Below are positions 1 to 6,480 of a DNA stretch of 13,511 bases, one piece after another. Both the position numbers and the translations under genes were made by a program. Source of the stretch: UBA6100 sp049658145 (GTDB taxonomy: Bacteria > Actinomycetota > Coriobacteriia > Anaerosomatales > Anaerosomataceae); assembly GCA_049658145.1 (NCBI GenBank), contig JBASOJ010000070.1, positions 1 through 13,511 of the forward strand, given 5' to 3'. Under the pieces are notes generated by a model that saw only the letters and a list, made by a program, of their open reading frames with translations, made no database searches and was not told where the DNA came from. Position 1 is the first letter of the stretch, and each line of letters opens with the position of its first letter.

Positions 1-539
1 GCCACGCCCAGGCCGATGACCAGGAGCGTGCGGCCGAGGTCATCGCGGATGGCGAGCGCGGCGTCGAGCGAGAGCACCGCGTGGAACGTGCCGAGCACGT
101 TGCCGTCGGCGGCGAGCACGGGGGAGGACGCCGCGCGGTACTCCACGCCCTCGAACGTGATCGTGTCGAACCCTTCGGCCACCGGAGCGCCGGCGCCGTC
201 CCACACGATCTCGATGCGGATGTCGCTGTTGGAGACGACCTGCCCGTCGGACAGCCGCACGAGCAGGATCGGCGCGCTGCCCGAGCCGGACTGCAGGCGT
301 CCCTGCAGGTAGAGACGGGCGGAGTCCACGAGCTCGGTCTGCGTGGTGGGCGCGTCTTGCCGCACCGCAGCGGCGAACGCGTTCGACTCCTGGAGCAGGC
401 TGCGGTCCACCTCGGCCTGAAGGTTGCGCGAGACCGCAGCGTACGATACGCCGGTGACCGCGGCAACGCCGAGGACGAGCACGATCGCCGTGCCGAGCGC
501 CACGCGCGCAACGGCCGAAAGTCGCCTAGGCGCGGACAC
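1..539 (-). CDS. Sensor histidine kinase, N-terminal part (cut by window edge)
   Basis: Only the first 179 codons are present; the HisKA and ATPase domains lie outside the window, so the kinase assignment rests on topology and context. The GTG start at 539 lies inside the end of the response regulator gene, overlapping it by 14 bases in another frame, the usual arrangement of a coupled two-component pair. Residues 1-12 are basic, about 13-36 form a membrane helix, about 37-168 form an extracytoplasmic sensor domain beginning with the typical stretch NLQAEVDRSLLQE, and a second helix starts near residue 170 (LLVIGLGVA). The sensor domain has no cysteine or histidine cluster that would suggest haem or metal binding. 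The ligand is unknown. A later in-frame GTG (codon 13) is less likely because it would remove the basic leader. Confidence 0.8.
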   Translation of the reverse strand, partial: MSAPRRLSAVARVALGTAIVLVLGVAAVTGVSYAAVSRNLQAEVDRSLLQESNAFAAAVRQDAPTTQTELVDSARLYLQGRLQSGSGSAPILLVRLSDGQVVSNSDIRIEIVWDGAGAPVAEGFDTITFEGVEYRAASSPVLAADGNVLGTFHAVLSLDAALAIRDDLGRTLLVIGLGV

Positions 540-1191
540 GATAGCCGGCTCCGCGCACCGTCTCGATCGCCGAGGGATCGCCCGGTCCGTCGAGTTTGCG
601 GCGCAGATACCGCACGTACACGTCCACCACGTTGCTCGCGCTCTCGAAGCCGAAGCCCCACACCGCGTCGAGGATCTGCTGGCGGGTGAGCACCTGGCCG
701 GTATGGCGCATCAGGTACTCGAGCAGCGCGTACTCTCGGCTGGGGAGGTCGGCGGAGCGCTCGCCGCGTCGCACCACGCGTGTGCGCGTGTCGAGCACCA
801 GGTCACCTGCGGTGAGCACGGCCGAGCTGCGCTGTCCGTGCCGCGCGGCCGCGCGTACCCGCGCCGAGAGCTCGGCGAACTCGAACGGCTTGACCAGGTA
901 GTCGTCCGCTCCCGCATCCAGGAGCGCGACTTTGTCGTCGGTCTCGCCGAGCGCGCTCGTGACGATCACCGGGACTTCGCAGTCGACCTCACGTACTGCG
1001 GCCAGGACCGACGCGCCGTGGGCGTCGGGCAACACGAGGTCGAGCAGCACCATCTCGAAGCTGTGCGTGCGTGCGAGGGCCACACTCTCGGCGGCAGTGG
1101 CTGCCCGCTCGACCGTGTGGCCTTCGGCGGTGAGGCCTTTGGCGATGAACGACGCTATGCGGTCCTCGTCCTCGACGAGCAGGATCCTCAT
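526..1191 (-). CDS. OmpR/PhoB-family response regulator
   Basis: A 221-residue DNA-binding response regulator of standard length. The receiver domain (about 1-115) has the acidic pocket E7/D8, the phospho-acceptor D51 in LLDLVLPDAHG, T78 and the invariant K101 in LVKPFEF. The C-terminal winged helix (about 125-221) contains REYALLEYLMRHTGQVLTR, the recognition-helix region NVVDVYVRYLRRKLD and the typical final hairpin ETVRGAGYRVRA. It acts in the cytoplasm, is phosphorylated by the partner kinase encoded just downstream, and binds tandem direct repeats as a dimer (family knowledge). It lies 20 bases after the acidic exported protein and is in the same transcription unit as the multihaem cytochrome. 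Three 11-bp-spaced repeats in front of that cytochrome are a plausible target, which would make the operon self-regulated (inference). Confidence 0.95.
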   Translation of the reverse strand: MRILLVEDEDRIASFIAKGLTAEGHTVERAATAAESVALARTHSFEMVLLDLVLPDAHGASVLAAVREVDCEVPVIVTSALGETDDKVALLDAGADDYLVKPFEFAELSARVRAAARHGQRSSAVLTAGDLVLDTRTRVVRRGERSADLPSREYALLEYLMRHTGQVLTRQQILDAVWGFGFESASNVVDVYVRYLRRKLDGPGDPSAIETVRGAGYRVRA

Positions 1192-1211
1192 GCGGCGATG
1201 TCTCCCGGCAG

Positions 1212-1580
1212 CTAGTCGTGCGTGTCGTCGGCCTCGCTCTGCTGCTTTGAAGATTCCCCGTCGCCTGTGTGCTCGGACGGCTCCGACTCGTCGTCATCGT
1301 CGTCCTCGACACGCACCTCGGGCACCACGGTCTCGTGGTCGTCGGCGTCATCGTCGGCGTGACTGTCGTCATCGGTCGCCGCGGGGGCGGGCGTGGCCAT
1401 GCTGTCGAAGCCCGCACCATCCTCGGCCGCGCTGTGCGTGACGCCGGTGGCGATCACGGGAAGCTCGGCGTCATCGGGTCCGGTCGCCGAGGGTGCGGCG
1501 AGCGCGAACGCCACGGTAGCGAGCACCACGGTGGCGAGCGTTGCGATCGCGACGGTGGTGATGTGCCCTGGTGCCTTCAT
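1212..1580 (-). CDS. Small exported or membrane-anchored Asp/Glu-rich protein
   Basis: A 122-residue protein I cannot assign to a named family. An N-terminal hydrophobic segment (about residues 7-29, ending ALAAPSA) looks like a signal peptide or a single membrane anchor. The rest is low-complexity and strongly acidic, with Asp runs near 70-82 and 93-97 and scattered His (49, 74, 82, 104, 121). The start at 1580 is supported by AAGGAG six bases upstream; the same frame stays open far upstream only as a shadow of the cytochrome gene. It sits between the 13-haem cytochrome (stop at 1601) and the response regulator (20 bases away), so it is probably co-expressed. An acidic extracytoplasmic protein next to a two-component system could bind divalent metal or dock on the cytochrome; both ideas are inference. 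Confidence 0.8.
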   Translation of the reverse strand: MKAPGHITTVAIATLATVVLATVAFALAAPSATGPDDAELPVIATGVTHSAAEDGAGFDSMATPAPAATDDDSHADDDADDHETVVPEVRVEDDDDDESEPSEHTGDGESSKQQSEADDTHD

Positions 1581-1600
1581 GGTGCGCTCCTTTGTCTCCA

Positions 1601-2638
1601 TCAGTCGTCGGGGTCGTTGCTGTCGTGGCACTTCACGCACGAGTACGACGTATATGCCACAGGATGACACGATGTGCAGCTGAAGCTTCGGTAGGTATGT
1701 TCGCCGCCCGGGACGCCCGGGTGGGCGAACGTGGCGCTCTGCCATGCCGAGGAGGGCGAGTGGCACGACGAGCAGGTGGTGCCGTAGTGGTTGGCCGGGG
1801 CCGCGTGACACGACGCGCAGCTTGCCGAGGACGGATGGTGAAGCGCCCAGGACGCGGCCGGCTGGTGGCACGTGGTGCACGACCCGCCCCAGTGCCCGGC
1901 CGGTGCGGTGTGGCAGCTCGCGCAGTCCGCACCCGCGCCCGGATGGGTGAACGCCCAGCGCGTGGCCGCCGAGTGGCAGTCGGTGCACGTGGTGGAGGCC
2001 GCGCGGGGCTCGTGGCCCGGCTCGTGACACGAATCGCAGCCCGTGGCCGCCATGTCGTGGCAGTTCGAGCAGCTCACCGGCGCGTGCCCCTCGATGTCGG
2101 CCGAACCGCTGCCTACCACGGCCACCTCGCGCGCGTCCTTCGCCGCCTGCGCTTCCGGGTCGAGCACGCCGGCTTCGGCCAGCGCGGCGGCGCTCACGTC
2201 ATGACCGGCCGCGGCGTGGCACGTGACGCACGACTTGCCTTCGGCATGCTCGGCGTGCACGAATCCCGGCGAATCGCTTTCGATGGTGCCGTCGTGGCAG
2301 GCCAGGCATCGCTCGTCGGGTACCTCGGTGGCGCCCATCGGGAAGGTCGGATCGCCGATGAAGTGCCCCACCACCTCGCCGAGCGCTGTCACCTTGTGCG
2401 CCATGCGCTCGGCCGTGCCCGCGTCCACGTGACACTCGATGCAGGCGACCTCGGCGTGTGGTCCCTCGGTCCATGCCGAGTAGAACGGCGTCATCTCGTG
2501 GCAGGAGCTGCAGAACGACGACTGGTCGGTGGCGCGCGCGGTCGCGGCGAATGTGCCGACGAGCAACACGAGGGCGAGTACCGCCCAGGCTGCCGCCCGA
2601 AGCTTGTTGCGCCGCAGTGCCGTGATGAGACTTCGCAT
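1601..2638 (-). CDS. NapC/NirT-type multihaem c-type cytochrome (13 CXXCH motifs)
   Basis: A 345-residue cytochrome. A membrane anchor at about 14-34 is followed by SSFCSSCHEMTPF at 41-52, the first-haem signature of the NapC/NrfH quinol dehydrogenase family, and CIECH at 66-70. Thirteen CXXCH haem sites are visible, with Cys at 43, 66, 111, 137, 190, 201, 218, 239, 254, 274, 289, 321 and 334. Family knowledge predicts oxidation of menaquinol at the membrane and transfer of electrons through a periplasmic or cell-surface haem chain. From about 218 to 310 the protein is built of two-haem repeats of about 35 residues, with WAFTHP and WALHHP between haems. The ATG at 2638 is preceded by AAGGAC four bases upstream; upstream in-frame codons do not look like coding sequence. 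The final electron acceptor cannot be told from the sequence. Confidence 0.92.
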   Translation of the reverse strand: MRSLITALRRNKLRAAAWAVLALVLLVGTFAATARATDQSSFCSSCHEMTPFYSAWTEGPHAEVACIECHVDAGTAERMAHKVTALGEVVGHFIGDPTFPMGATEVPDERCLACHDGTIESDSPGFVHAEHAEGKSCVTCHAAAGHDVSAAALAEAGVLDPEAQAAKDAREVAVVGSGSADIEGHAPVSCSNCHDMAATGCDSCHEPGHEPRAASTTCTDCHSAATRWAFTHPGAGADCASCHTAPAGHWGGSCTTCHQPAASWALHHPSSASCASCHAAPANHYGTTCSSCHSPSSAWQSATFAHPGVPGGEHTYRSFSCTSCHPVAYTSYSCVKCHDSNDPDD

Positions 2639-2689
2639 GGGCGTCCTTGTCGCGAGTGCGGGAGGTGCCTCTTCCGCATCATGGATAGC

Positions 2690-2735
2690 GCACATGAGAG
2701 CACGATGAGGGGTGCATGAGGGTCTTCTCATCGCG
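2690..2735 (-). promoter_or_regulatory. Tandem 11-bp direct repeats, candidate response-regulator box
   Basis: On the plus strand ATGAG occurs at 2694-2698, 2705-2709 and 2716-2720, exactly 11 bp apart, each followed by a purine and G; an inverted copy (CTCAT) starts at 2727, the next 11-bp step. The site is 56-83 bases upstream of the cytochrome start codon. OmpR/PhoB regulators bind direct repeats with an 11-bp period, and such a regulator is encoded in the same operon. A weak -10-like CATGAT lies just downstream on the minus strand. Confidence 0.55.
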
Positions 2736-2797
2736 ACGGGGTGACGGGGCGTGGTCGGCGCGCGCTACAGCCCCTTGAGCCTGCCCGTCATCCGGGC

Positions 2798-2890
2798 TCA
2801 CGCAAGCTTCATCCCGCCGCGCATCACGACCACGGGGGCGCCTTCGGCGGCGCACGCCTCGGCCATCGCGCGGCCGATGCCGTCGAGCGA
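2798..2890 (-). pseudogene. Possible short gene remnant (SDR-like nucleotide-binding segment)
   Basis: The minus strand here reads in one frame as DGIGRAMAEACAAEGAPVVV followed by MRGGMKLA and a TGA stop at 2798. The codons are G/C-ending like the neighbouring genes. The first part resembles the glycine-rich turn and first helix of short-chain dehydrogenases (GIGRAxAExxAxEGAxVVV). No start codon with a ribosome site and no rest of the fold are present; upstream the frame runs into the terminator hairpin. It could be a decayed gene end or chance similarity in GC-rich DNA. Confidence 0.25.
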
Positions 2891-2907
2891 TAACGATCGG
2901 CACGCCC

Positions 2908-2946
2908 CAAAGGCACCGCCTCGCGTCGCAAGGGCGAGTGGTGCCT
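2908..2946 (-). terminator. Hairpin terminator after the cbb3 operon
   Basis: Two perfect stem blocks, AGGCACC (2911-2917) with GGTGCCT (2940-2946) and CTCGC (2920-2924) with GCGAG (2934-2938), form a 12-pair stem with a small internal bulge and a nine-base loop. Read on the minus strand it starts four bases past the stop of the 86-residue gene and ends in TTT, a short U-tract. The stem is good but the U-tract weak. Confidence 0.6.
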
Positions 2947-2949
2947 CCA

Positions 2950-3210
2950 CTACATCCCCATCATGCCGAGCAATTCGGCGATGTCCGCCCAGTGCGCCGC
3001 GGAGTACCACACGGTGAACACGAGCACGGCGGCGTAGCAGACCCACAGGAACACGGTGATCGGGCCGTGGGCCTCGCGTGCACCGCCGCCGTACTCGGTC
3101 GCGTGCTCTTCGGCGTCGTGCACCGAGTACGTGTCGCCTCCCCGCAGTGCGAGCGCAAGCATGCCGCAGAGCGCGGCGATCCACAGCACGGCGAGCCATC
3201 CCGAGTTCAT
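2950..3210 (-). CDS. Small two-helix membrane protein of the cbb3 operon
   Basis: An 86-residue protein with two predicted membrane helices (about 5-22 and 50-72) separated by a hydrophilic loop, HDAEEHATEYGGGAREAHGP. Its ATG overlaps the stop codon of the CcoS-like gene in an ATGA junction (3207-3210), so translation is coupled, and it ends four bases before the operon terminator. I do not recognise a named family with certainty. The segment EYGGGAREAHGPITVFLW, followed by a helix ending FTVWY, is reminiscent of the membrane-anchor region of CcoP (FixP_N), in which a charged Glu-rich stretch precedes P-x(2-4)-W/LW and a helix. Because the oxidase's dihaem part lacks such an anchor, this protein may be an oxidase subunit. 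That role is inference. Confidence 0.75.
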   Translation of the reverse strand: MNSGWLAVLWIAALCGMLALALRGGDTYSVHDAEEHATEYGGGAREAHGPITVFLWVCYAAVLVFTVWYSAAHWADIAELLGMMGM

Positions 3211-3389
3211 CGCGGCGCCTCCCCGTCATCCGATGTCTGCCCTGCGTCGTGCGGACCGCCTCCGAACAGCTTCCGATTGGCCTGCTCGACGTCACTGAAC
3301 TGATGCGTGCGCAGCGCCCAGAGTAGGAACCCGCCGAAGATGAGCAGCATCGCTGCGGTGAAGAGTGCCTGTGCGATCGTCGCTTCCAT
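3207..3389 (-). CDS. ccoS: CcoS/FixS-like cbb3 oxidase assembly protein
   Basis: A 60-residue protein with one membrane helix (about 7-26) followed by WALRTHQFSDVEQANRKLF. This matches the CcoS/FixS pattern of a short N-terminal helix, then WA-(I/V/L)-(R/K)-x-x-QF-D/S-D and a basic-acidic tail. CcoS is needed for maturation of cbb3 oxidases, probably for haem or copper insertion into CcoN (family knowledge). The start at 3389 is favoured by GAGGTGAT, which overlaps the stop of the oxidase gene five bases upstream; an in-frame ATG two codons earlier would sit inside that ribosome site. The neighbouring oxidase supports the call. A CcoQ-like identity cannot be fully excluded, since both are tiny one-helix proteins. 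Confidence 0.7.
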   Translation of the reverse strand: MEATIAQALFTAAMLLIFGGFLLWALRTHQFSDVEQANRKLFGGGPHDAGQTSDDGEAPR

Positions 3390-3394
3390 TCTCA

Positions 3395-6136
3395 TCACCT
3401 CGTGAACCCGCGAGCGAAGGCGTCGCTGTAAAGCGGCCCCCACTTCTCGGCATAGTCGGCCGGTTCTGCAAGCGTCTGGACGTAGGGGACCGCGAGCGAG
3501 ATCTCCTCATCGGAAAGCGCGTACTTCCAGGGCGGCATATGGGTGGTGGGGACGCCCTCGCGCACCTTCCACACGTACTGCCCGTACGCCTCGAAGTCGT
3601 GCCCGGTCTCCGGGAATATGGCAGGCTCCGGCTTGATGTAGCCTCCCGTCACCGTCGGGCTCGCGGGTCCGTCACCCTGGCCCTGCGTTCCATGGCACTG
3701 CGAGCAGTACAGGTCGTAGAGGCGCTTGCCTTCATCCCACTGATCCGCCGTGCCGGCGATGGCAGGAATCGCCCCGGTCTGAGCGGCGTACGCCTTGGCC
3801 GCGTCGTCGGAGATCCCGCCTTCGACCGTGCGCAGGGCGCCGTCCACGAGGCTGCGCTCGTAAAGCACGCTCGCCCAGCGCTCGTCTTCGGAAAGCGACA
3901 GGTGCCAGGGTGGCATCCCGGTGCCGGGTACGCCTTCGCTCACGCGCCAGAAGTGGAAGGTCGCGTCCGGGTAGTTGCTCACGCGCTCGACGATGTTGGC
4001 CGGACGGGCAACGAGCGTTCGCGCATAGGGTCCCTGCCCGTTGCCGGAGCAGCCGTGGCACGACAGGCAGCGCTGGACGTGCGTGACCTTGGCGGCCTCG
4101 AAGAGCGAGGCGTACGCGTCGCCGTCGCTCGCGCTGCCCGAGTACGCTTGCTGTTCCGCGTCGTACGCGGCTGTCGCGCGCTCCACGAGCGCGGCGTTGG
4201 GGTCCTCTGCCGTGTCGTACGGCTCCGGAGTCCTCGGCTGGAAGTGCCGCGTCTCGAGGTCCTTGCCGCCGAGGTGCTGCACGTACGCGTCGAGGTCGGC
4301 GATCTCGTCATCGCCGAGCCACGCGAAGCTCGGCATGATCGAACGCGGCTCCACCATGCGCGGGTCGACGTAGTGGTCGTGCAGCCACAGCGTGGGTCGC
4401 ATCCCGCCGATCTGACCCAGTGTCGGGCCCGTGCGCTCGGTGCCCAGGAAGTTCGGCGATGAGTAGTAGAAGTCGCCGGCCTCGCTCGGCACACCGACGG
4501 CCCAGTCGCCGGTCCGAACGAACTGCGAGTGACAGTAGAAGCAGCCGTTCTGCCGGTACAGCACCTGGCCGCGGACTTCGGCGTCGGTGAGGTCGTGCGC
4601 CCGGTCCGTGGGTGTTGAGCCGCCGAACATCGCGCCCATCCCGATGACCATGAAGGTCATCAGACCGAACAGCGCGAGAACTCCCACCATGATCACGGTA
4701 AGCGAGAGGCGCTCCTGCGAGCGCCGCTGGAAGCGGGAGGCGGGACGCTCGGCCGGGGCGAGCGGCGTGTCGGCAATGGGCGCCACGGCGCTCCAGGTGT
4801 CCCCACGTACGAGCGTCATGCCGAGGTTGACCGCGAAGAGGTACGCGGCCACCACGACCATGCCGCCGCCGATCGCGCGCACGAGGAAGTGCACGGGCAG
4901 CATGGGTAGCGTGGGCACGATCTGCACCTGCGCCGCCCACGACGAGTTCTGAACGAGGCCCGCGATGGTCATGCCGAGGAAGAACGTGGTGAACCCCAGG
5001 ATGGCGATCCACCAGGTGGCATCGAGCAGGCGCGTGCTCCAGAGCCGCTTGCCCGAGACCTCGGGCAGGATCTTGTACGCGATGCCGATCACCAGGAACC
5101 CCATGCCGAGCGTGAGAGCGAGGTGAGCGTGCGCCACCGGCCACTGCGAGAAGTGCACGAACTGGTTCACCGTGCGAAACGCCTGGAACGATCCCTGGAG
5201 CGACGTGATGATGTAGCCCCAGAAGCCGGCCATCATGAACAGGAATGCTTTGTCCGGCCATGCCCGTCGTCGGGCACCGCGAGTGGTGAGCAGGATGTTC
5301 ACTGCGAAGGTCACCACCGGGACCGCCATGAGCGCGCTCATGAGCACCGCTTCGGTGCGCATCCACTCGGGCAGCGGCGCCTGCAGGAGATGGTGCTCGC
5401 CCACGCCCGTGTAGAAGAACGCGATCGAGAAGAAGCCGATGAGCGACAGCAGGTGGCTGTAGAGCGGCCGCCCCACGTGCCGCGGCACGAAGTAGTAGAG
5501 CGCCGGCACCGCGAGCGTGGTGAACCACAGGCCGAGGATGTTGTGGCCGTAGTACCAGTTGAAGACCGCGTCGATCGTGCCCGACAGGGCGCCCGACGGG
5601 ACGTGCCACATCACGTTGCCGACGAAATAGACGATCGGGAACCACAACATCGTCCCCGCGTAATACCAGGCGCTCACGTACAGCTTCTTCTCCCGGCGCA
5701 CCTTGAGCGTGCCGAACACCACCGCGGCGAGCGCGATGAGGCAGAGCATCACCGCTACGTCCACGATCCACGGGAGCTCGGCATACTCGCGGCCCTGCGA
5801 GTAGCCGGCGAGGATCGCGATCACGCCGCCTGCCACGGCGAGGTTCCACGCGTAGGCGACCGCGCGCGCGAGGCGAGGGAAGCGCAGCGGTGTGTCCACC
5901 ACGCGTGGCAGCACATAGAGCATCGCGCCCACCAGGCCGCTCGACAGCAGTCCGAAGGCGACACCATTGACGTGCGCCGGCCTGAGCCTGCCGAACGTGA
6001 GCCACCCGGTGTCGGTCAGGAATGTGGGCTGCAGGAATTTGATGGCGAGCAGGAACCCGAGCGTCGTGAACACCGGGAACCAGGCAAGCGTCATCGAGAG
6101 CCAGGACTTAACCGCACGATCACCTGTCTCGTGCAT
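3395..6136 (-). CDS. Fused cbb3-type cytochrome c oxidase: CcoN-CcoO-dihaem CcoP-like
   Basis: A single 913-residue polypeptide containing what are usually three subunits. Residues 1-445 are CcoN, with about 12 helices and haem/copper ligands in recognisable context: H55 (RPAHVNG), H198 (YYGHN), H248/H249 (GVGEHHL), H336/H338 (VAHAHLA) and a candidate active-site Tyr at 242 (AFFY). Residues about 475-640 are CcoO: a helix at 478-503, haem motif CFYCH at 532-536, the typical SQFVRTGDW and M601 (SIMPSF). Residues about 645-913 carry two cytochrome c domains with CLSCH (690-694) and CSQCH (811-815), each followed by an MPPW ligand motif (741, 867). It reduces O2 to water and pumps protons at the membrane. 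The start MHETGDRAVK has GGGGGG upstream; the frame's extension further upstream crosses the tRNA and is not coding. CcoG, CcoH and CcoI are not in the window. Confidence 0.93.
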   Translation of the reverse strand: MHETGDRAVKSWLSMTLAWFPVFTTLGFLLAIKFLQPTFLTDTGWLTFGRLRPAHVNGVAFGLLSSGLVGAMLYVLPRVVDTPLRFPRLARAVAYAWNLAVAGGVIAILAGYSQGREYAELPWIVDVAVMLCLIALAAVVFGTLKVRREKKLYVSAWYYAGTMLWFPIVYFVGNVMWHVPSGALSGTIDAVFNWYYGHNILGLWFTTLAVPALYYFVPRHVGRPLYSHLLSLIGFFSIAFFYTGVGEHHLLQAPLPEWMRTEAVLMSALMAVPVVTFAVNILLTTRGARRRAWPDKAFLFMMAGFWGYIITSLQGSFQAFRTVNQFVHFSQWPVAHAHLALTLGMGFLVIGIAYKILPEVSGKRLWSTRLLDATWWIAILGFTTFFLGMTIAGLVQNSSWAAQVQIVPTLPMLPVHFLVRAIGGGMVVVAAYLFAVNLGMTLVRGDTWSAVAPIADTPLAPAERPASRFQRRSQERLSLTVIMVGVLALFGLMTFMVIGMGAMFGGSTPTDRAHDLTDAEVRGQVLYRQNGCFYCHSQFVRTGDWAVGVPSEAGDFYYSSPNFLGTERTGPTLGQIGGMRPTLWLHDHYVDPRMVEPRSIMPSFAWLGDDEIADLDAYVQHLGGKDLETRHFQPRTPEPYDTAEDPNAALVERATAAYDAEQQAYSGSASDGDAYASLFEAAKVTHVQRCLSCHGCSGNGQGPYARTLVARPANIVERVSNYPDATFHFWRVSEGVPGTGMPPWHLSLSEDERWASVLYERSLVDGALRTVEGGISDDAAKAYAAQTGAIPAIAGTADQWDEGKRLYDLYCSQCHGTQGQGDGPASPTVTGGYIKPEPAIFPETGHDFEAYGQYVWKVREGVPTTHMPPWKYALSDEEISLAVPYVQTLAEPADYAEKWGPLYSDAFARGFTR

Positions 6137-6202
6137 GAGCCACCCCCCCGTTGGTCGACATGGGCAGTACATACCCGCGCGCGGAGGCCCCCACATCACC
6201 AC

Positions 6203-6237
6203 TGTTCGTTGACATGCGCACGAGCCGTCGGGAGAAT
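6203..6237 (+). promoter_or_regulatory. Promoter of selC
   Basis: A perfect -35 box TTGACA (6209-6214), a 17-base spacer and a -10-like GAGAAT (6232-6237, four of six consensus bases). The expected start of transcription is within a base or two of the tRNA 5' end at 6245, so the leader would be almost absent. It lies in the 108-base region shared with the divergent oxidase gene. Confidence 0.6.
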
Positions 6238-6244
6238 ACGCCCC

Positions 6245-6341
6245 GGAGGCGGATGGGGCCTGGTGGCTTCCGCGGTCTTCAAAACCGTAGTGGGGCGTGA
6301 AGAGCGTCCCGGGTGTGTTCGATTCGCACGCGCCTCCGCCA
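6245..6341 (+). tRNA. selC: Selenocysteine tRNA, tRNA-Sec (anticodon TCA)
   Basis: A 97-base tRNA, including encoded CCA (6339-6341), that delivers selenocysteine at UGA codons. Diagnostic tRNA-Sec traits are visible: a six-pair D stem (6255-6260 with 6265-6270) closed by a four-base loop; anticodon loop CTTCAAA with TCA at 6279-6281; a long variable arm (stem 6292-6297 with 6305-6310); and a T arm with TTCGATT at 6318-6324. The acceptor stem has seven clear pairs from G6245/C6337; the expected eighth pair is a G-G mismatch (6252/6330), although C6244 could pair with G6338. The anticodon region and variable arm resemble E. coli selC. The organism is therefore expected to encode SelA, SelB and SelD elsewhere; none is in this window. 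Confidence 0.93.
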
Positions 6342-6375
6342 CGCGAGCGTGCCCCGCGCGAGAGCGCGGAAACCA

Positions 6376-6410
6376 GAAGGGAGCGGCCGACAGGCCGCTC
6401 CCTTTCGCTT
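6376..6410 (+). terminator. Intrinsic terminator of selC
   Basis: A near-perfect hairpin: GGGAGCGGCC (6379-6388), loop GACA, GGCCGCTCCC (6393-6402), extended by flanking AA/TT pairs and followed by TTTCGCTT. It lies 38 bases past the tRNA and ends the selC transcript before the next gene. The mirror strand has the A-run, so it could also act weakly in reverse. Confidence 0.85.
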
Positions 6411-6480
6411 GGAGCGTGAGGCGGCGACACGGTATCCTCATATGTGCAGCTGGGTTTCCGGGCCGAGGGAGGTCGCCACG

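Noticed and set aside
1571..2719. 382-codon plus-strand frame opposite the multihaem cytochrome
   Set aside because: Antisense shadow; the minus strand has 13 CXXCH motifs and a signal anchor.
3365..4462. Long plus-strand open frame opposite the oxidase
   Set aside because: Composition is typical of an antisense shadow (Arg, Val, His rich), with no motif; the opposite strand carries clear haem-binding motifs.
4308..6005. 565-codon open frame on the minus strand, alternative frame
   Set aside because: Arg/His/Gly/Ala-rich shadow of the CcoN-CcoO coding frame; long open shadows are expected in GC-rich DNA.
6137..6202. FNR/ANR-type box expected before a cbb3 operon
   Set aside because: No TTGAT-N4-ATCAA-like sequence is present in the region upstream of the oxidase start.
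6137..6430. In-frame upstream extension of the oxidase reading frame (minus strand)
   Set aside because: It crosses the tRNA-Sec and its terminator, contains Arg/Pro/Gly-rich sequence with no helix or motif, and a good start with a G-rich ribosome site exists at 6136.
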